The translations under genes and the position numbers were made by a program. 64,000 nucleotides of DNA from Phenylobacterium sp. (GTDB lineage Bacteria; Pseudomonadota; Alphaproteobacteria; Caulobacterales; Caulobacteraceae). This document shows, piece after piece, positions 54,274 through 63,153 of this stretch. The notes below the pieces were generated by a model. It was not told where the DNA came from and did no database searches. It saw only the letters and a list, made by a program, of their open reading frames with translations. Position 1 is the stretch's first letter; the number at the start of each line of letters is the position of its first letter. The DNA lies in contig NZ_JAUXXE010000002.1 in NCBI RefSeq assembly GCF_030681155.1, forward strand, positions 32,625-96,624. The letters run 5' to 3'.

Positions 54274-55686
54274 ATGGCGAATACCGCCACCAGCAGCCAA
54301 CGGCTGTCACTGCCCGTGGTCATGTCGTTTGCATCGACCGCGCTTCCCATCGCCGCCATTGGGCTGGTGATGGCGGTTTATCTTCCCCGCTTCTTCGCCG
54401 CGCAGCTTGGCCTGTCGCTCGTCGCGGTCGGCAGCGCCTTCACTATCGTGCGACTGCTCGACATGGCCCTCGACCCGGCCCTGGGGATGGCCATGGACCG
54501 CACGCAGTCGCGGTTCGGCCGCTACCGGCCTTGGCTGGTGCTCGGCGCGCCAATCGTCATGGCGGCCTCCTACATGCTGTTCATGGCCAAGCCCGGGATC
54601 ACCGAGGGCTACCTGATCGGCTGGCTCCTGGTGCTCTATGTCGGCATCTCGATCCTGACCCTGGCTCAGGCGGCCTGGGCCGCCTCGCTGGCGACCGACT
54701 ATCATGACCGCTCGCGCGTCTATGGCGTGATCCAGGCGGTCGGCGTGGTTGGGGCGGTGCTGATCCTGCTGCTCCCGCTGGCCCTCGGCCCCAAGGGCAC
54801 CGGCGCCAACGGCGTCCACGCCATGGGCTGGTTCTGCATCATCCTGCTGCCTATCACCGTTGCCCTGTGCTCGTTCGTGACCCCCGAGCGCATCAACCCC
54901 GAGGCCGACAAGGAACGCGCCACCCTGGCCGACTACTGGGATCTGGTCCGCCGCCCGGAAATGGCGCGGCTGATCTTCGCCGACCTGTTCATGGCGCTTG
55001 GTCCGGGCACCACGGCCGCCCTCTATCTGTTCTTCTTCCACGACGCCCGGGGCTACTCGACCCAGCAGACCGGCGTGCTGCTGGTCTTCTTCATCGCCGC
55101 GGGCCTGCTCGGCTCGATGTTCTGGGGCTGGCTGGCGCAGAAGGTCGGCAAGCACCGTGCGATCATCACCGCGGCGGTTGCCTACGCCTTCACCCAGTCA
55201 GCGCTGATGATCATTCCGCCGGCCACCATGTCGCTGGCTATCCCCGGCATGATGTCGGTCGGCTTCGTCTCCTCGGCCTTCATCCTGATCGTCCGGGCCA
55301 TGGTCGCCGACGTCGCCGACGAGGTCAGGCTTGAAACCGGCAAGGAACGCGTCGGTCTGCTCTACGCCCTGGTCACGACCACCCAAAAGATCGGGACGGC
55401 GATCACGGTCGGCATCAGCTTCTGGGTGCTCGACATCGTCGGCTACAACGCCGCCGAAGGCGCGGTGAACACCCCCGAGGCCATCCGGGGCCTGGAGCTC
55501 TGCTACGTCTTCGCCCCGATCATCTTCGTGTTCTTCGGCGGCGCGGCCTTCATTGGCTGGAAGCTGGACGCCACCCGCCACGCCGACGTGCGCCGCCAGC
55601 TCGATGAACGCGACGCGTTGGCCGCCCAGGCGGCGCTGCTGGACTCGGTCAGCGGCGTCGGCCTGGCGACCGATACCCCCCGCTAG
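54274..55686 (+). CDS. GPH/MelB-type sugar symporter, second of tandem pair
   Basis: 470 aa from the ATG at 54274 (GAGG 5 nt upstream). Strongly similar to the previous protein along the whole length, including AIGLVMAVYLPRFFAAQLGLSL, the DMALDPALGMAMDRTQSRFGRYRP loop in pieces, the VADEVRLETGKERVGLLYAL helix, and the RRQLDERDAL ending. The pair arose by tandem duplication. Substrates may differ. No glycosidase or sugar regulator is adjacent. Confidence 0.88.
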   Translation: MANTATSSQRLSLPVVMSFASTALPIAAIGLVMAVYLPRFFAAQLGLSLVAVGSAFTIVRLLDMALDPALGMAMDRTQSRFGRYRPWLVLGAPIVMAASYMLFMAKPGITEGYLIGWLLVLYVGISILTLAQAAWAASLATDYHDRSRVYGVIQAVGVVGAVLILLLPLALGPKGTGANGVHAMGWFCIILLPITVALCSFVTPERINPEADKERATLADYWDLVRRPEMARLIFADLFMALGPGTTAALYLFFFHDARGYSTQQTGVLLVFFIAAGLLGSMFWGWLAQKVGKHRAIITAAVAYAFTQSALMIIPPATMSLAIPGMMSVGFVSSAFILIVRAMVADVADEVRLETGKERVGLLYALVTTTQKIGTAITVGISFWVLDIVGYNAAEGAVNTPEAIRGLELCYVFAPIIFVFFGGAAFIGWKLDATRHADVRRQLDERDALAAQAALLDSVSGVGLATDTPR

Positions 55687-55695
55687 GGAGATAGC

Positions 55696-55722
55696 CTCCT
55701 CCCCCGCGGTGTGGGGGAGGAG
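55696..55722. terminator. Bidirectional hairpin between convergent genes
   Basis: CTCCTCCCCC-GCGGTGT-GGGGGAGGAG is a perfect 10-bp inverted repeat between the symporter and mrp ends. It resembles the C/G-run hairpins of the repeat at 32891. Confidence 0.55.
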
Positions 55723-55729
55723 CAGGTCG

Positions 55730-56842
55730 TCAAACCATCAACGCCTTGGCCGCGGCGATGAAAGCCTGGGCCGCAGCGCTGTCCGGCGTCGTGGCCACCA
55801 CCGGGCGGCCGTTGTCGCAGGCTTCGCGCAAGGCCATCTCCAAAGGCACCTCGGCCAGCAGCGGTACGCCCAGACGTTCAGCCTCGGCCTTGGCCCCGCC
55901 CGTACCGAAGATCGGGATCGGCGCGCCGGTCGACGGATCGGTGAAGAAGGCCATGTTCTCGATCACGCCGAGGATCGGAGTGCCGGTCTTCTGGAACATC
56001 GACACCGCGCGGCGCGCATCGATCAGGGCGATCTCCTGCGGCGTGGAAACGATCACCACCCCGTCGATCTTCATTTTCTGGATCAGGGTGAGCTGAATGT
56101 CGCCGGTGCCAGGCGGCAGGTCGACGACCAGCACGTCCAGCGGCTCGGCTTCCGAACCCCAGGCCACGTCGTTCATCATCTGGCGAACAGCCGAAGACGC
56201 CATGGGGCCACGCCAGATCATCGGCGCGCCCTCATCGACCAGGAAGCCGATCGACATGACCTTCAGACCCCAGGCGTGCAGGGGTTGAAGTTTGCCGTTC
56301 TCAAAGGCGGGCTCGCCGTCGATCCCCAGCATGCGCGGCGCCGAGGGGCCGTAAACGTCGGCGTCGAGCACCCCGACTTTCAAACCCAGCTCGGCGAACG
56401 CCGTCGCCAGGTTCACCGACACGGTGGACTTGCCCACCCCGCCCTTGCCGCTGGCCACTGCGATCACGCGGCGCACATGAGCCGGACGGGCCGCCTCGGG
56501 CGATGGAGCCGGCGCGGCCTTGGGATCCTCGCTCACGCGGGCGCCCTTGCGGACCCGGGTGACGCCCTCAGCGGGCGGCGGCGCGTCATGCTCAGCGGTC
56601 AACACCACCTGGGCCTTGGCGACCCCGGGCACGGCCGAGAGCGCCGCCTGGGCCTCGCCATGAACTGGGCCATAGAGCCCGGTTTCAGAGGCCGGGACCT
56701 CCAGCATGAAGCCAGCTCGACCGGGGCCAATCGTCAGTCCACGGACCAGGCCAGCGGCCACCAGACCCTTGCCCGATTTCGGATCTAAGACCCCGTCAAG
56801 GGCCGCGAGAACGGCGTTTCGATCGGGGATTGTCGAATCCAT
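55730..56842 (-). CDS. mrp: Mrp/ApbC/NBP35-type Fe-S carrier ATPase
   Basis: 370 aa. N-terminal DUF59/MIP18-like domain (about 1-90) joined to a ParA-like ATPase with the deviant Walker A GKGGVGKSTVSVNLA (about 137). Other marks are DADVYGPSAPRMLG and DLPPGTGDIQLTLIQ. It assembles or carries Fe-S clusters. The CxxC pair found in many members after ENM is missing here (ENMAFFTDPSTG), as in several alphaproteobacterial forms. Divergent from hflK. Confidence 0.93.
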   Translation of the reverse strand: MDSTIPDRNAVLAALDGVLDPKSGKGLVAAGLVRGLTIGPGRAGFMLEVPASETGLYGPVHGEAQAALSAVPGVAKAQVVLTAEHDAPPPAEGVTRVRKGARVSEDPKAAPAPSPEAARPAHVRRVIAVASGKGGVGKSTVSVNLATAFAELGLKVGVLDADVYGPSAPRMLGIDGEPAFENGKLQPLHAWGLKVMSIGFLVDEGAPMIWRGPMASSAVRQMMNDVAWGSEAEPLDVLVVDLPPGTGDIQLTLIQKMKIDGVVIVSTPQEIALIDARRAVSMFQKTGTPILGVIENMAFFTDPSTGAPIPIFGTGGAKAEAERLGVPLLAEVPLEMALREACDNGRPVVATTPDSAAAQAFIAAAKALMV

Positions 56843-56965
56843 TGGGCCCTTTGCCTTGCTTTAACCGACGTTGAGTAACATATCCGGCTCACAGCGCCGG
56901 TTTACAAGCCCAGCCACGGGCCTCACGACGCGGCCGCGCCGAGACGAAAGCAAGACGACGCGACC

Positions 56966-58162
56966 ATGCCTTGGAATGACAACGCGAACCCCGGTCCTTG
57001 GGGCGCTCCGCCCCCGAACGATGGGAATGGCGATAAAAAGCCTCCACCCCGCCGGCCCACCGGCGGTGGCGGCGGCAATGGTCCGCGTGGACCGCGCCGC
57101 CCTGAAGGGCCTGAACTGAACGCAGCGTTCGAGCGTCTGCAGCAGCAGGTTCGCGACTTCTTCGGCGGCCCCGGCGGCGACGGTATCCGTCCTGGCGCGA
57201 TCGCTGCGGTGGCTGGTGTCGGCTTCGGCCTCTGGGCGCTGTCGGGCATCTACATCGTCCAACCCAACGAACAGGCGGTCGTCACCACCTTCGGCGCCTA
57301 CTCGCGCTCCGAGGGTCCCGGCATCCGCTATCACCTGCCGATCCCGCTTGAGCGCGTCGAGAAGGTGCCGGTCACCAGCCTCAACCGCATCGACATCGGC
57401 GGCACCGCCACCAATGACGTGCCCGCCGAAAGCCTGATGCTCACCGGCGATGAGAACATCGTCGACCTGGACTTCAGCGTGACCTGGCGCGTGGCGAACG
57501 CCCGCAACTTCGTCTTCAACGTTCGCGACCAGGACTCGGCCGTCAAAGCCGTCGCCGAAAGCGCCATGCGCGAAGTCGTCGGCCGCACCCCGCTTCAGGA
57601 CGTGCTGACGCGCGGCCGCGGTCAGGTTCAGGCCCAGGCGGCCGAGACCATGCAACGGACCCTGGATTCCTGGAACGCCGGCGTGACCGTCGTCGAAGTG
57701 CAGATCCGCACCGCCAACCCGCCGACCGAGGTCGTCGCCGCGTTCCGCGACGTGACCAACGCCCAGCAGGACGCCGAGAGCGCCGCCAACGAGGCCAACA
57801 CCTATCGCAACCGGGTGATCAACGAAGCCAAGGGTGACGCGGCCAAGCTGATCGAATCCGCCCGCGGTTATCGCGAGCAGTCCGTGCGCGAGGCCACCGG
57901 CGACGTGTCGCGCTTCGACCAGATCTACAATGAGTACCGCAAGGCCCCTGGTGTGACCAAGGAGCGGCTCTACATCGAGACCATGCAACGCGTGCTCCAG
58001 AACTCGAACAAGGTGGTCATCGACGGCAAGGGCGCTAGCGCGCCGATCATTCTGCCGCCGGACGTCTTCCGCCCACGTACCGCCGCGCTGTCCGCCGTGC
58101 GTGTCGAGCCGCAACCCGAGACCGGCGCTGCGCCGACTCCCAGCACGGGAGCCGCCCGATGA
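56966..58162 (+). CDS. hflK: HflK, FtsH protease modulator
   Basis: 398 aa. A Gly/Pro/Asn-rich cytoplasmic N-terminus (about 60 residues), one membrane helix (about 80-98) and the SPFH/band 7 domain starting at GIYIVQPNEQAVVTTFG are the HflK layout. With HflC it forms a large cage around FtsH and limits degradation of membrane proteins. Overlaps hflC by 4 nt (ATGA). Confidence 0.95.
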   Translation: MPWNDNANPGPWGAPPPNDGNGDKKPPPRRPTGGGGGNGPRGPRRPEGPELNAAFERLQQQVRDFFGGPGGDGIRPGAIAAVAGVGFGLWALSGIYIVQPNEQAVVTTFGAYSRSEGPGIRYHLPIPLERVEKVPVTSLNRIDIGGTATNDVPAESLMLTGDENIVDLDFSVTWRVANARNFVFNVRDQDSAVKAVAESAMREVVGRTPLQDVLTRGRGQVQAQAAETMQRTLDSWNAGVTVVEVQIRTANPPTEVVAAFRDVTNAQQDAESAANEANTYRNRVINEAKGDAAKLIESARGYREQSVREATGDVSRFDQIYNEYRKAPGVTKERLYIETMQRVLQNSNKVVIDGKGASAPIILPPDVFRPRTAALSAVRVEPQPETGAAPTPSTGAAR

Positions 58163-59049
58163 ACCGCAATCTCACCGTCATCGCCGTCATCGTCGTCGGT
58201 CTGCTGATCGTACTGTCGCAGACCTTCTTCATCGTCGACCAACGTACCCAGGCCGTGATCGTGCGGCTCGGCGAGCCGGTCCGCGTCGTGAACGCGCCCG
58301 GCGATCCGGACCCTGGCTTGAAGATGAAGGCGCCCTTCATCGAAAACGTCGTGATGTTCGACAAGCGCAACCTCGCACTGGAAGCCGAACAGGAAGAAGT
58401 CATCGCCGCCGACCAGCAGCGCCTGGTCGTGGACGCCTTCGTCCGCTACCGGATCTCCAATCCGCTGCAGTACTACCGCACCCTTCGTGACGAGCGGACC
58501 GCGTCCGACCGGATCGAACGGCTGGTGAACTCCTCGCTCCGTCAGGTGCTGGGTTCGGCGACCTCCAACGACATCATCTCCGGTCGTCGCGGTGAGCTGA
58601 TGGCCAAGACCCGCGCCGATGTCGCCGCCCGCGCCAACTCGTCCAAGCTGGGCATCGAGATCATCGACCTGCGCATCAAGCGCGCCGATCTGCCGGCCGC
58701 CAACCAGGCGGCGGTCTATCGCCGGATGCAGACCTCCCGTCAGCAACAGGCGGCCGAAACTCGGGCCGAGGGCGAACAGCGCAAGCGTGAGATCATCGCC
58801 GGCGCCGACCGCGAAGTCGCGATCACGCTCGCCACGGCTCACCAGGAAGCCGAGACCACCCGAGGCGAGGGCGACGCCCAACGCACCCGTCTGTTCGCTC
58901 AGAGCTTCGGACGTGACCCGGCCTTCGCCTCATTCTACCGGTCCATGCAGGCCTATGAGGCTTCGCTCGGCCGCGGCGACACCACCATGGTGCTGTCGCC
59001 CGACAGCGAGTTCTTCAAGTACTTCGACGGCGGCCCGAACGCCCGCTAA
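58159..59049 (+). CDS. hflC: HflC, FtsH protease modulator
   Basis: 296 aa. N-terminal membrane helix (TVIAVIVVGLLIVLSQTFFIV) then SPFH domain with VDQRTQAVIVRLGEPVRV, and the coiled-coil region with RMQTSRQQQAAETRAEGEQ. C-terminal ASFYRSMQAYEASLGRGDTTMVLSPDSEFFKYF is diagnostic of HflC. Partner of HflK in the inner membrane. Confidence 0.96.
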   Translation: MNRNLTVIAVIVVGLLIVLSQTFFIVDQRTQAVIVRLGEPVRVVNAPGDPDPGLKMKAPFIENVVMFDKRNLALEAEQEEVIAADQQRLVVDAFVRYRISNPLQYYRTLRDERTASDRIERLVNSSLRQVLGSATSNDIISGRRGELMAKTRADVAARANSSKLGIEIIDLRIKRADLPAANQAAVYRRMQTSRQQQAAETRAEGEQRKREIIAGADREVAITLATAHQEAETTRGEGDAQRTRLFAQSFGRDPAFASFYRSMQAYEASLGRGDTTMVLSPDSEFFKYFDGGPNAR

Positions 59050-59054
59050 GCCTA

Positions 59055-59594
59055 ATGCCAAGGCTCATACGATCAGACCTCGCGCAGATGCCTTCCTTCC
59101 TGGAGGCCCTGCGCGAGGGATACTCCCGCGATACCCTGCGGGCTGAGACTCCGGAATCGATCGCCGAGATCGCGGCCGATCCGGAGGCCTTCATCGAGAG
59201 CCAGCGCAATCCACCGACGACCGTGACCTTGCCAGACGGCGGGCAAGGCGCGGCGGTGCCCTCGAGCGTCCTCTGGTACGTGGAGGGCGAGACGTTCCTC
59301 GGCTCCTTCCACGTCCGCCACCATCTCAACGAAAACCTTGAAAAGGTCGGCGGGCACGTCGGCTACGCGGTTCGCCCCAGCGCACGCGGTAACGGCCACG
59401 CTAGCGCCATGCTGGCCGAGGGTCTGGATTATATTCGCGCGAACCTGCCGCTGCGCCGCGTGCTGCTGACCGTCAATGCGCTGAACCCCGCCTCGATCAA
59501 GGTGATCGAGAAGAACGGCGGGGTGCACACCGCCTCGGTCCCGCATATCTGGCGACCAGGCGAGACCGCCTTGCACTACTGGATCGCGCTCTAA
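59055..59594 (+). CDS. GNAT family N-acetyltransferase
   Basis: 179 aa, 5 nt after hflC. The pattern WYVEGETFLGSFHVRHHLNENL followed by GHVGYAVRPSARGNGHASAML and NPASIKVIEKNGG is the YvbK/RimJ-like GNAT core with the acetyl-CoA-binding RGNGHA loop. Acceptor unknown. Likely co-transcribed with hflKC. Confidence 0.9.
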   Translation: MPRLIRSDLAQMPSFLEALREGYSRDTLRAETPESIAEIAADPEAFIESQRNPPTTVTLPDGGQGAAVPSSVLWYVEGETFLGSFHVRHHLNENLEKVGGHVGYAVRPSARGNGHASAMLAEGLDYIRANLPLRRVLLTVNALNPASIKVIEKNGGVHTASVPHIWRPGETALHYWIAL

Positions 59595-59671
59595 AGCCGC
59601 ACCCCTCCCGGTGGAACCAAGCTCGACCTTGGCCGCTTTTGGGCGTGAAGGTTTTTCGCCCGGAGTCCGTC

Positions 59672-60460
59672 TTGCGCACCCAACAACTTCTGCACGCCGC
59701 GGCCGGCGTCGTCGCGCTGGTCATCCTGCTGCTGCTCGGCTGGGGCCTGACGCGCGGTTCGGACGACACGCCACACGCCCCGCGCGGCGGCGAGGGCTTC
59801 ATCGGGGCCGTGGATCGAGGCCAACGCGCGACCGTGATGATCACCGTCTCAGGCGGACCGCGCGGCGAGGCCATGCCGATGGGATCGGGTTTCGTGGTCT
59901 CGTCGGAAGGCCTGATCGTCACCGCCGCTCATGTCACCGGCGGCATGCCGGTGGTCAGCGTGGTCTTCGCCGATGGCAGCGTGGCGCGGGCCGAATTGAT
60001 CGGGTCGGACGAGGTCGCCGATGTGGCGGTGTTCAGCACCACCCCGGGCAAGCAATTGGTCCCGCTTACACTGGCCGACAGCAATCAGGTGAAAGCCGGG
60101 CAGCCGGTCGTCCTGATGGGCGCGCCGTATGGCCTGGTCGGGACCGCCACCTCGGGCATCGTCTCGGCGATCAACCGGCAGATCGGTCCGGCGGGCGAGA
60201 ACCGCTTCGCCAATGGCGCCTTGAGCGGGCCGGTGACCGCCTACATCCAGACCGATGCGCCTTTGACGGCTGGCGGATCGGGTGGGCCGCTGCTGAATTC
60301 GTCCGGCCAGGTGATCGGCATGGCCAGCGCACGGGAGTCGCGGGGCGAGCCGGGCGCGGGCCTGGCCTTCGCCATCCCGTCCAATGTCGTCAAGGACGTG
60401 ATCGAGCGGTTCAAGAACCCGCCCAACAACAATCGCGCGGCGGCTAGCGCGAGGCCCTGA
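59672..60460 (+). CDS. Membrane-anchored trypsin-like (S1C) protease without PDZ
   Basis: 262 aa from TTG at 59672, chosen because GGAG lies 6 nt upstream; GTG at 59645 would add nine residues. One N-terminal membrane helix (AAGVVALVILLLLGWGL). HtrA-like triad: His87 in VTAAHVTGG, Asp117 in VADVAVF, Ser203 in GGSGGPLLN. It ends soon after the protease domain with no PDZ, unlike DegP. Likely periplasm-facing. Located beside hflKC, another proteolysis-linked pair. Overlaps the convergent HAD gene by 17 nt. Confidence 0.85.
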   Translation: MRTQQLLHAAAGVVALVILLLLGWGLTRGSDDTPHAPRGGEGFIGAVDRGQRATVMITVSGGPRGEAMPMGSGFVVSSEGLIVTAAHVTGGMPVVSVVFADGSVARAELIGSDEVADVAVFSTTPGKQLVPLTLADSNQVKAGQPVVLMGAPYGLVGTATSGIVSAINRQIGPAGENRFANGALSGPVTAYIQTDAPLTAGGSGGPLLNSSGQVIGMASARESRGEPGAGLAFAIPSNVVKDVIERFKNPPNNNRAAASARP

Positions 60461-61109
60461 TCAAGGCCTCGACCTCATGCAGGTCACGGGCGATGCGGAC
60501 GCAAAGGTCATGCATCTCCTGCGTGGGGTCGAGCAGGTCTGGAACCATGATGGTCATCATTCCCGCCGTGGATGCGGCGCGCACGCCGTTATGGCTGTCC
60601 TCAAGCGCCAAGCAGAACTCAGGCGCGATCCCCAACCGCGCGGCCGCGGTCAGGAAGGGATCGGGATTGGGCTTGCCGAGCACATAGTCGCCCCGCGCCA
60701 CCACCGTGTTGAACCGCGGGATGATGCCGCTGTGGCCGAGGTGGGATTGAACTGACCGATGGCTCGACGAGGTCGCGATCGCGCGAGGCAGGCCAAGTTC
60801 GTCCAAGTGGTCCAGCAACTCGACGACCCCGGCCTTGAGCGCCACCCCGGCGACGCAGGCTGCATCCACGTAGTCGCGGATACGGGTGTTGAAGGACTCG
60901 ATCGGGAAATCGTCTCCGAAGTGGTCAAGCACCTTGCGGTCGCCCGACGGGCCCGGCAGGCCGATCATGCTTTTGAACAGCGACAACGGCATGTCGTGGC
61001 CGTCCTCGGCCGCCACTGCGATCATCGCGTCGCGATAGACGACTTCGGTGTCGCAGAGCAGGCCGTCCATGTCGAAGACGACGGCGAGGGGCGCGCGAGG
61101 CAAGCTCAT
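60444..61109 (-). CDS. HAD-superfamily phosphatase (beta-PGM/Gph-like)
   Basis: 221 aa. Motif I VVFDMDGLLCDTE, motif II ATSSSH, motif III GKPNPD, motif IV EDSHNGVRAA. A cap domain between about 20 and 85 places it in HAD subfamily IA. Acts on a small phosphorylated sugar or on phosphoglycolate; not resolvable from sequence alone. Confidence 0.92.
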   Translation of the reverse strand: MSLPRAPLAVVFDMDGLLCDTEVVYRDAMIAVAAEDGHDMPLSLFKSMIGLPGPSGDRKVLDHFGDDFPIESFNTRIRDYVDAACVAGVALKAGVVELLDHLDELGLPRAIATSSSHRSVQSHLGHSGIIPRFNTVVARGDYVLGKPNPDPFLTAAARLGIAPEFCLALEDSHNGVRAASTAGMMTIMVPDLLDPTQEMHDLCVRIARDLHEVEALIRASR

Positions 61110-61158
61110 GGCGCTGTCTCTAGCGAGCTTGGCCCTATGGCGGAAATCAAACCCCGCT

Positions 61159-62052
61159 TCAGTCGGTTACGAACTCGTCGGCGCGATAGCCTTGGAAATA
61201 GAGCAGCGCCGTGAGCGAGGCATGGTCCACCTTGGCGTCGGCTTGGGCCGCCACGATCGGCTTGGCGCGGTAGGCCACGCCCAGGCCCGCAGCTTCGATC
61301 ATGCCCAGGTCATTGGCGCCGTCGCCGACCGCCAGGGTTTCCGCCAGCTCGATCCCCTGGGCTTGAGACAGGTCCTTCAACGAAGCGAGCTTGGCTTCGC
61401 GGCCAAGGATCGGCTCTCCGACCGTCCCGGTCAGGCCGTGGCCGTCGTCGTGCAGAATGTTGGCGCGGTCGAGATGGAAGCCTGCGGCCTGAGCCACGCG
61501 GCTGGTGAAGAAGGTGAAGCCGCCGGAGACCAAGGCGCAGCGAGCGCCATGCGTCGCCATGGTTCGGACTAGCGTCCGGGCGCCCGGATTAAGCCGAACA
61601 CGCTCGTCATAGGCCTGTTGCAGCGCGCTGAGCGGCAAGCCCTTGAGCATGGCCACGCGCTCGCGCAGAGCCGCCTCGAAGTCGAGCTCGCCCTGCATGG
61701 CGCGCTCGGTGATCGCCGAGACCTGTTCTTTCACGCCCGCGAAGTCGGCCAGTTCATCGATGCACTCGCAGCCGATGATGGTGGAGTCCATGTCGGCGAT
61801 CAGCAGTCGCTTGCGACGCCCGTTCCAGGGTTGGGCGCAGATATCGACCGGCAAGTGCGCAAGACTGGCTTCCGCCGCGGCGCGGACCAATCCGACGGCC
61901 TCAGCTTCAACCAGTAAATCCACGGCGCCGTCGCCAAGGATGCGGGGCTCCTTGACGCGGGCATGGGCTCCTGCGAGCGCTGGCGTTACAAGGGCGACGG
62001 CCTGTAGAGCCGCGTCTGAATCGGGACCGACAAGGGTAAGGGCGATCTGCAT
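61159..62052 (-). CDS. serB: SerB, phosphoserine phosphatase
   Basis: 297 aa from the ATG at 62052. N-terminal regulatory part (about 1-75) precedes the HAD core with [23 protein letters not shown] (nucleophile Asp in DMDST), motif [11 protein letters not shown], and [11 protein letters not shown]. It makes serine from phosphoserine. Its start codon overlaps the miaA start on the other strand (both use CATG at 62050-62053), so the two genes have no intergenic space at all. Confidence 0.96.
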   Translation of the reverse strand: MQIALTLVGPDSDAALQAVALVTPALAGAHARVKEPRILGDGAVDLLVEAEAVGLVRAAAEASLAHLPVDICAQPWNGRRKRLLIADMDSTIIGCECIDELADFAGVKEQVSAITERAMQGELDFEAALRERVAMLKGLPLSALQQAYDERVRLNPGARTLVRTMATHGARCALVSGGFTFFTSRVAQAAGFHLDRANILHDDGHGLTGTVGEPILGREAKLASLKDLSQAQGIELAETLAVGDGANDLGMIEAAGLGVAYRAKPIVAAQADAKVDHASLTALLYFQGYRADEFVTD

Positions 62053-62980
62053 GGAGCCCCGCATCTGGCTGATCGCCGGGCCGACGGCAAGCGGCAAGTC
62101 GGCGCTGGCCCTGCGGCTGGCCCAGGAAATCGGCGCCGAGATCGTCAATGGCGACGCGCTGCAGCTCTATGCCGACCTGCGCCTGCTGACCGCGCGTCCA
62201 TCAGTCGAGGAAGAGGCTCAAGCCCTCCATCACCTGTTTGGAACCGTCGACGCCGCTGACGGCTGGTCGGTCGGCCGTTGGCAGCGGGCCGCCACCTCAG
62301 TGCTGGGCGATATCGCCGAACGGGGACGCCCGGCGGTGGTCGTAGGCGGCACCGGCCTTTATTTCCGCGCTCTCACCCATGGGCTGGCCGACGTGCCGCA
62401 GACGCCTGCCGAGGTTCGCCGCGCATCCGCCGCAGATTTCGACGCCTTGGGCGAAGCCGCCTTCCGCGACCGGTTGGCGCAGGTCGATCCTGCCGCCGAG
62501 GCCCGGATTTCCCCGGCCGACCGTCAACGACTATCGCGCGCCTGGGAAGTCTACGCCGCCACCGGGACCTCGCTCAGCGACTGGCAGGCTCGCACCGATC
62601 CGGCCCTGGAGCCCGCTTCCTGGAACGCCGTCGCGCTGGAGCCGCCTCGTCAGGCCCTCTACGACCGCTGCGATGTCCGGCTCGAGAACATGATTGATCA
62701 GGGGGCCTTGGACGAGGTCGCCGCCCTCGCCGCGCGGGAACTGGATCCGGCCCTGCCCGCCATGAAGGCCGTCGGCTACCGCGAACTGGCCGCCTATCTG
62801 CGGGGCGAGACCAGCCTCGCCGAGGGATTGGACGCCGCTCAACGCGAGACCCGCCGCTACGCCAAGCGCCAGTCGACCTGGCTGCGAGGACAGATGGCCG
62901 ACTGGCCCCGGATCGACGCCGTCGACCACGAAAGCCAGTGGAGGCAGTTTCTTGCTCTCAGCCCCGCCTTGACGGGCTGA
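62051..62980 (+). CDS. miaA: MiaA, tRNA dimethylallyltransferase
   Basis: 309 aa. P-loop [15 protein letters not shown], the INGD-type motif [18 protein letters not shown], and [20 protein letters not shown] match MiaA. It transfers dimethylallyl from DMAPP to A37 of UNN-reading tRNAs. ATG at 62051 with a weak AAGGG upstream inside serB. The much longer upstream open frame overlaps serB antisense and is not the gene. Confidence 0.96.
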   Translation: MEPRIWLIAGPTASGKSALALRLAQEIGAEIVNGDALQLYADLRLLTARPSVEEEAQALHHLFGTVDAADGWSVGRWQRAATSVLGDIAERGRPAVVVGGTGLYFRALTHGLADVPQTPAEVRRASAADFDALGEAAFRDRLAQVDPAAEARISPADRQRLSRAWEVYAATGTSLSDWQARTDPALEPASWNAVALEPPRQALYDRCDVRLENMIDQGALDEVAALAARELDPALPAMKAVGYRELAAYLRGETSLAEGLDAAQRETRRYAKRQSTWLRGQMADWPRIDAVDHESQWRQFLALSPALTG

Positions 62981-63025
62981 TCGGGGCATGTCATGAGCGT
63001 TGCTGACTTCATTTGGAGAACGCTC

Positions 63026-63070
63026 GTGCGTGAGCTTCTTGTACTCTCTGGGCGACCTCTCGCGGACTGA
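63026..63070 (+). CDS. ilvB leader peptide (attenuator)
   Basis: A 14-residue open frame, MRELLVLSGRPLAD, starts at GTG with GGAGA 7 nt upstream; an in-frame ATG at 62993 would extend it to 25 residues. It contains three Leu and one Val in four adjacent codons region (LLVL), followed by structure and a terminator before ilvB. Transcription attenuation of ilvBN is known in Caulobacter crescentus. This peptide is too short for standard gene callers. Confidence 0.65.
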   Translation: MRELLVLSGRPLAD

Positions 63071-63104
63071 CATCGTCGTCAGCCCGTTAAAGGTCGCTTG
63101 CCAC

Positions 63105-63127
63105 AGGCCCCATTGAGGGCCTTTTTT
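63105..63127 (+). terminator. Attenuator terminator before ilvB
   Basis: AGGCCC-CATTGA-GGGCCT (63105-63122) followed by TTTTTT, 27 nt before the ilvB start. Upstream, GCGACCT (63052-63058, within the leader peptide) can pair with AGGTCGC (63091-63097), a possible competing structure controlled by ribosome position. Confidence 0.75.
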
Positions 63128-63153
63128 ATTGCCGAAAACCAAGGCCGCCCGAA

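Noticed and set aside
56843..56965. Heat-shock promoter before hflK
   Set aside because: CTTGC and CATATCC stretches occur, but neither match nor spacing is convincing.
61643..62050. Extended N-terminus of miaA
   Set aside because: It would run antisense through serB; MiaA proteins start directly before the P-loop, as at 62051.
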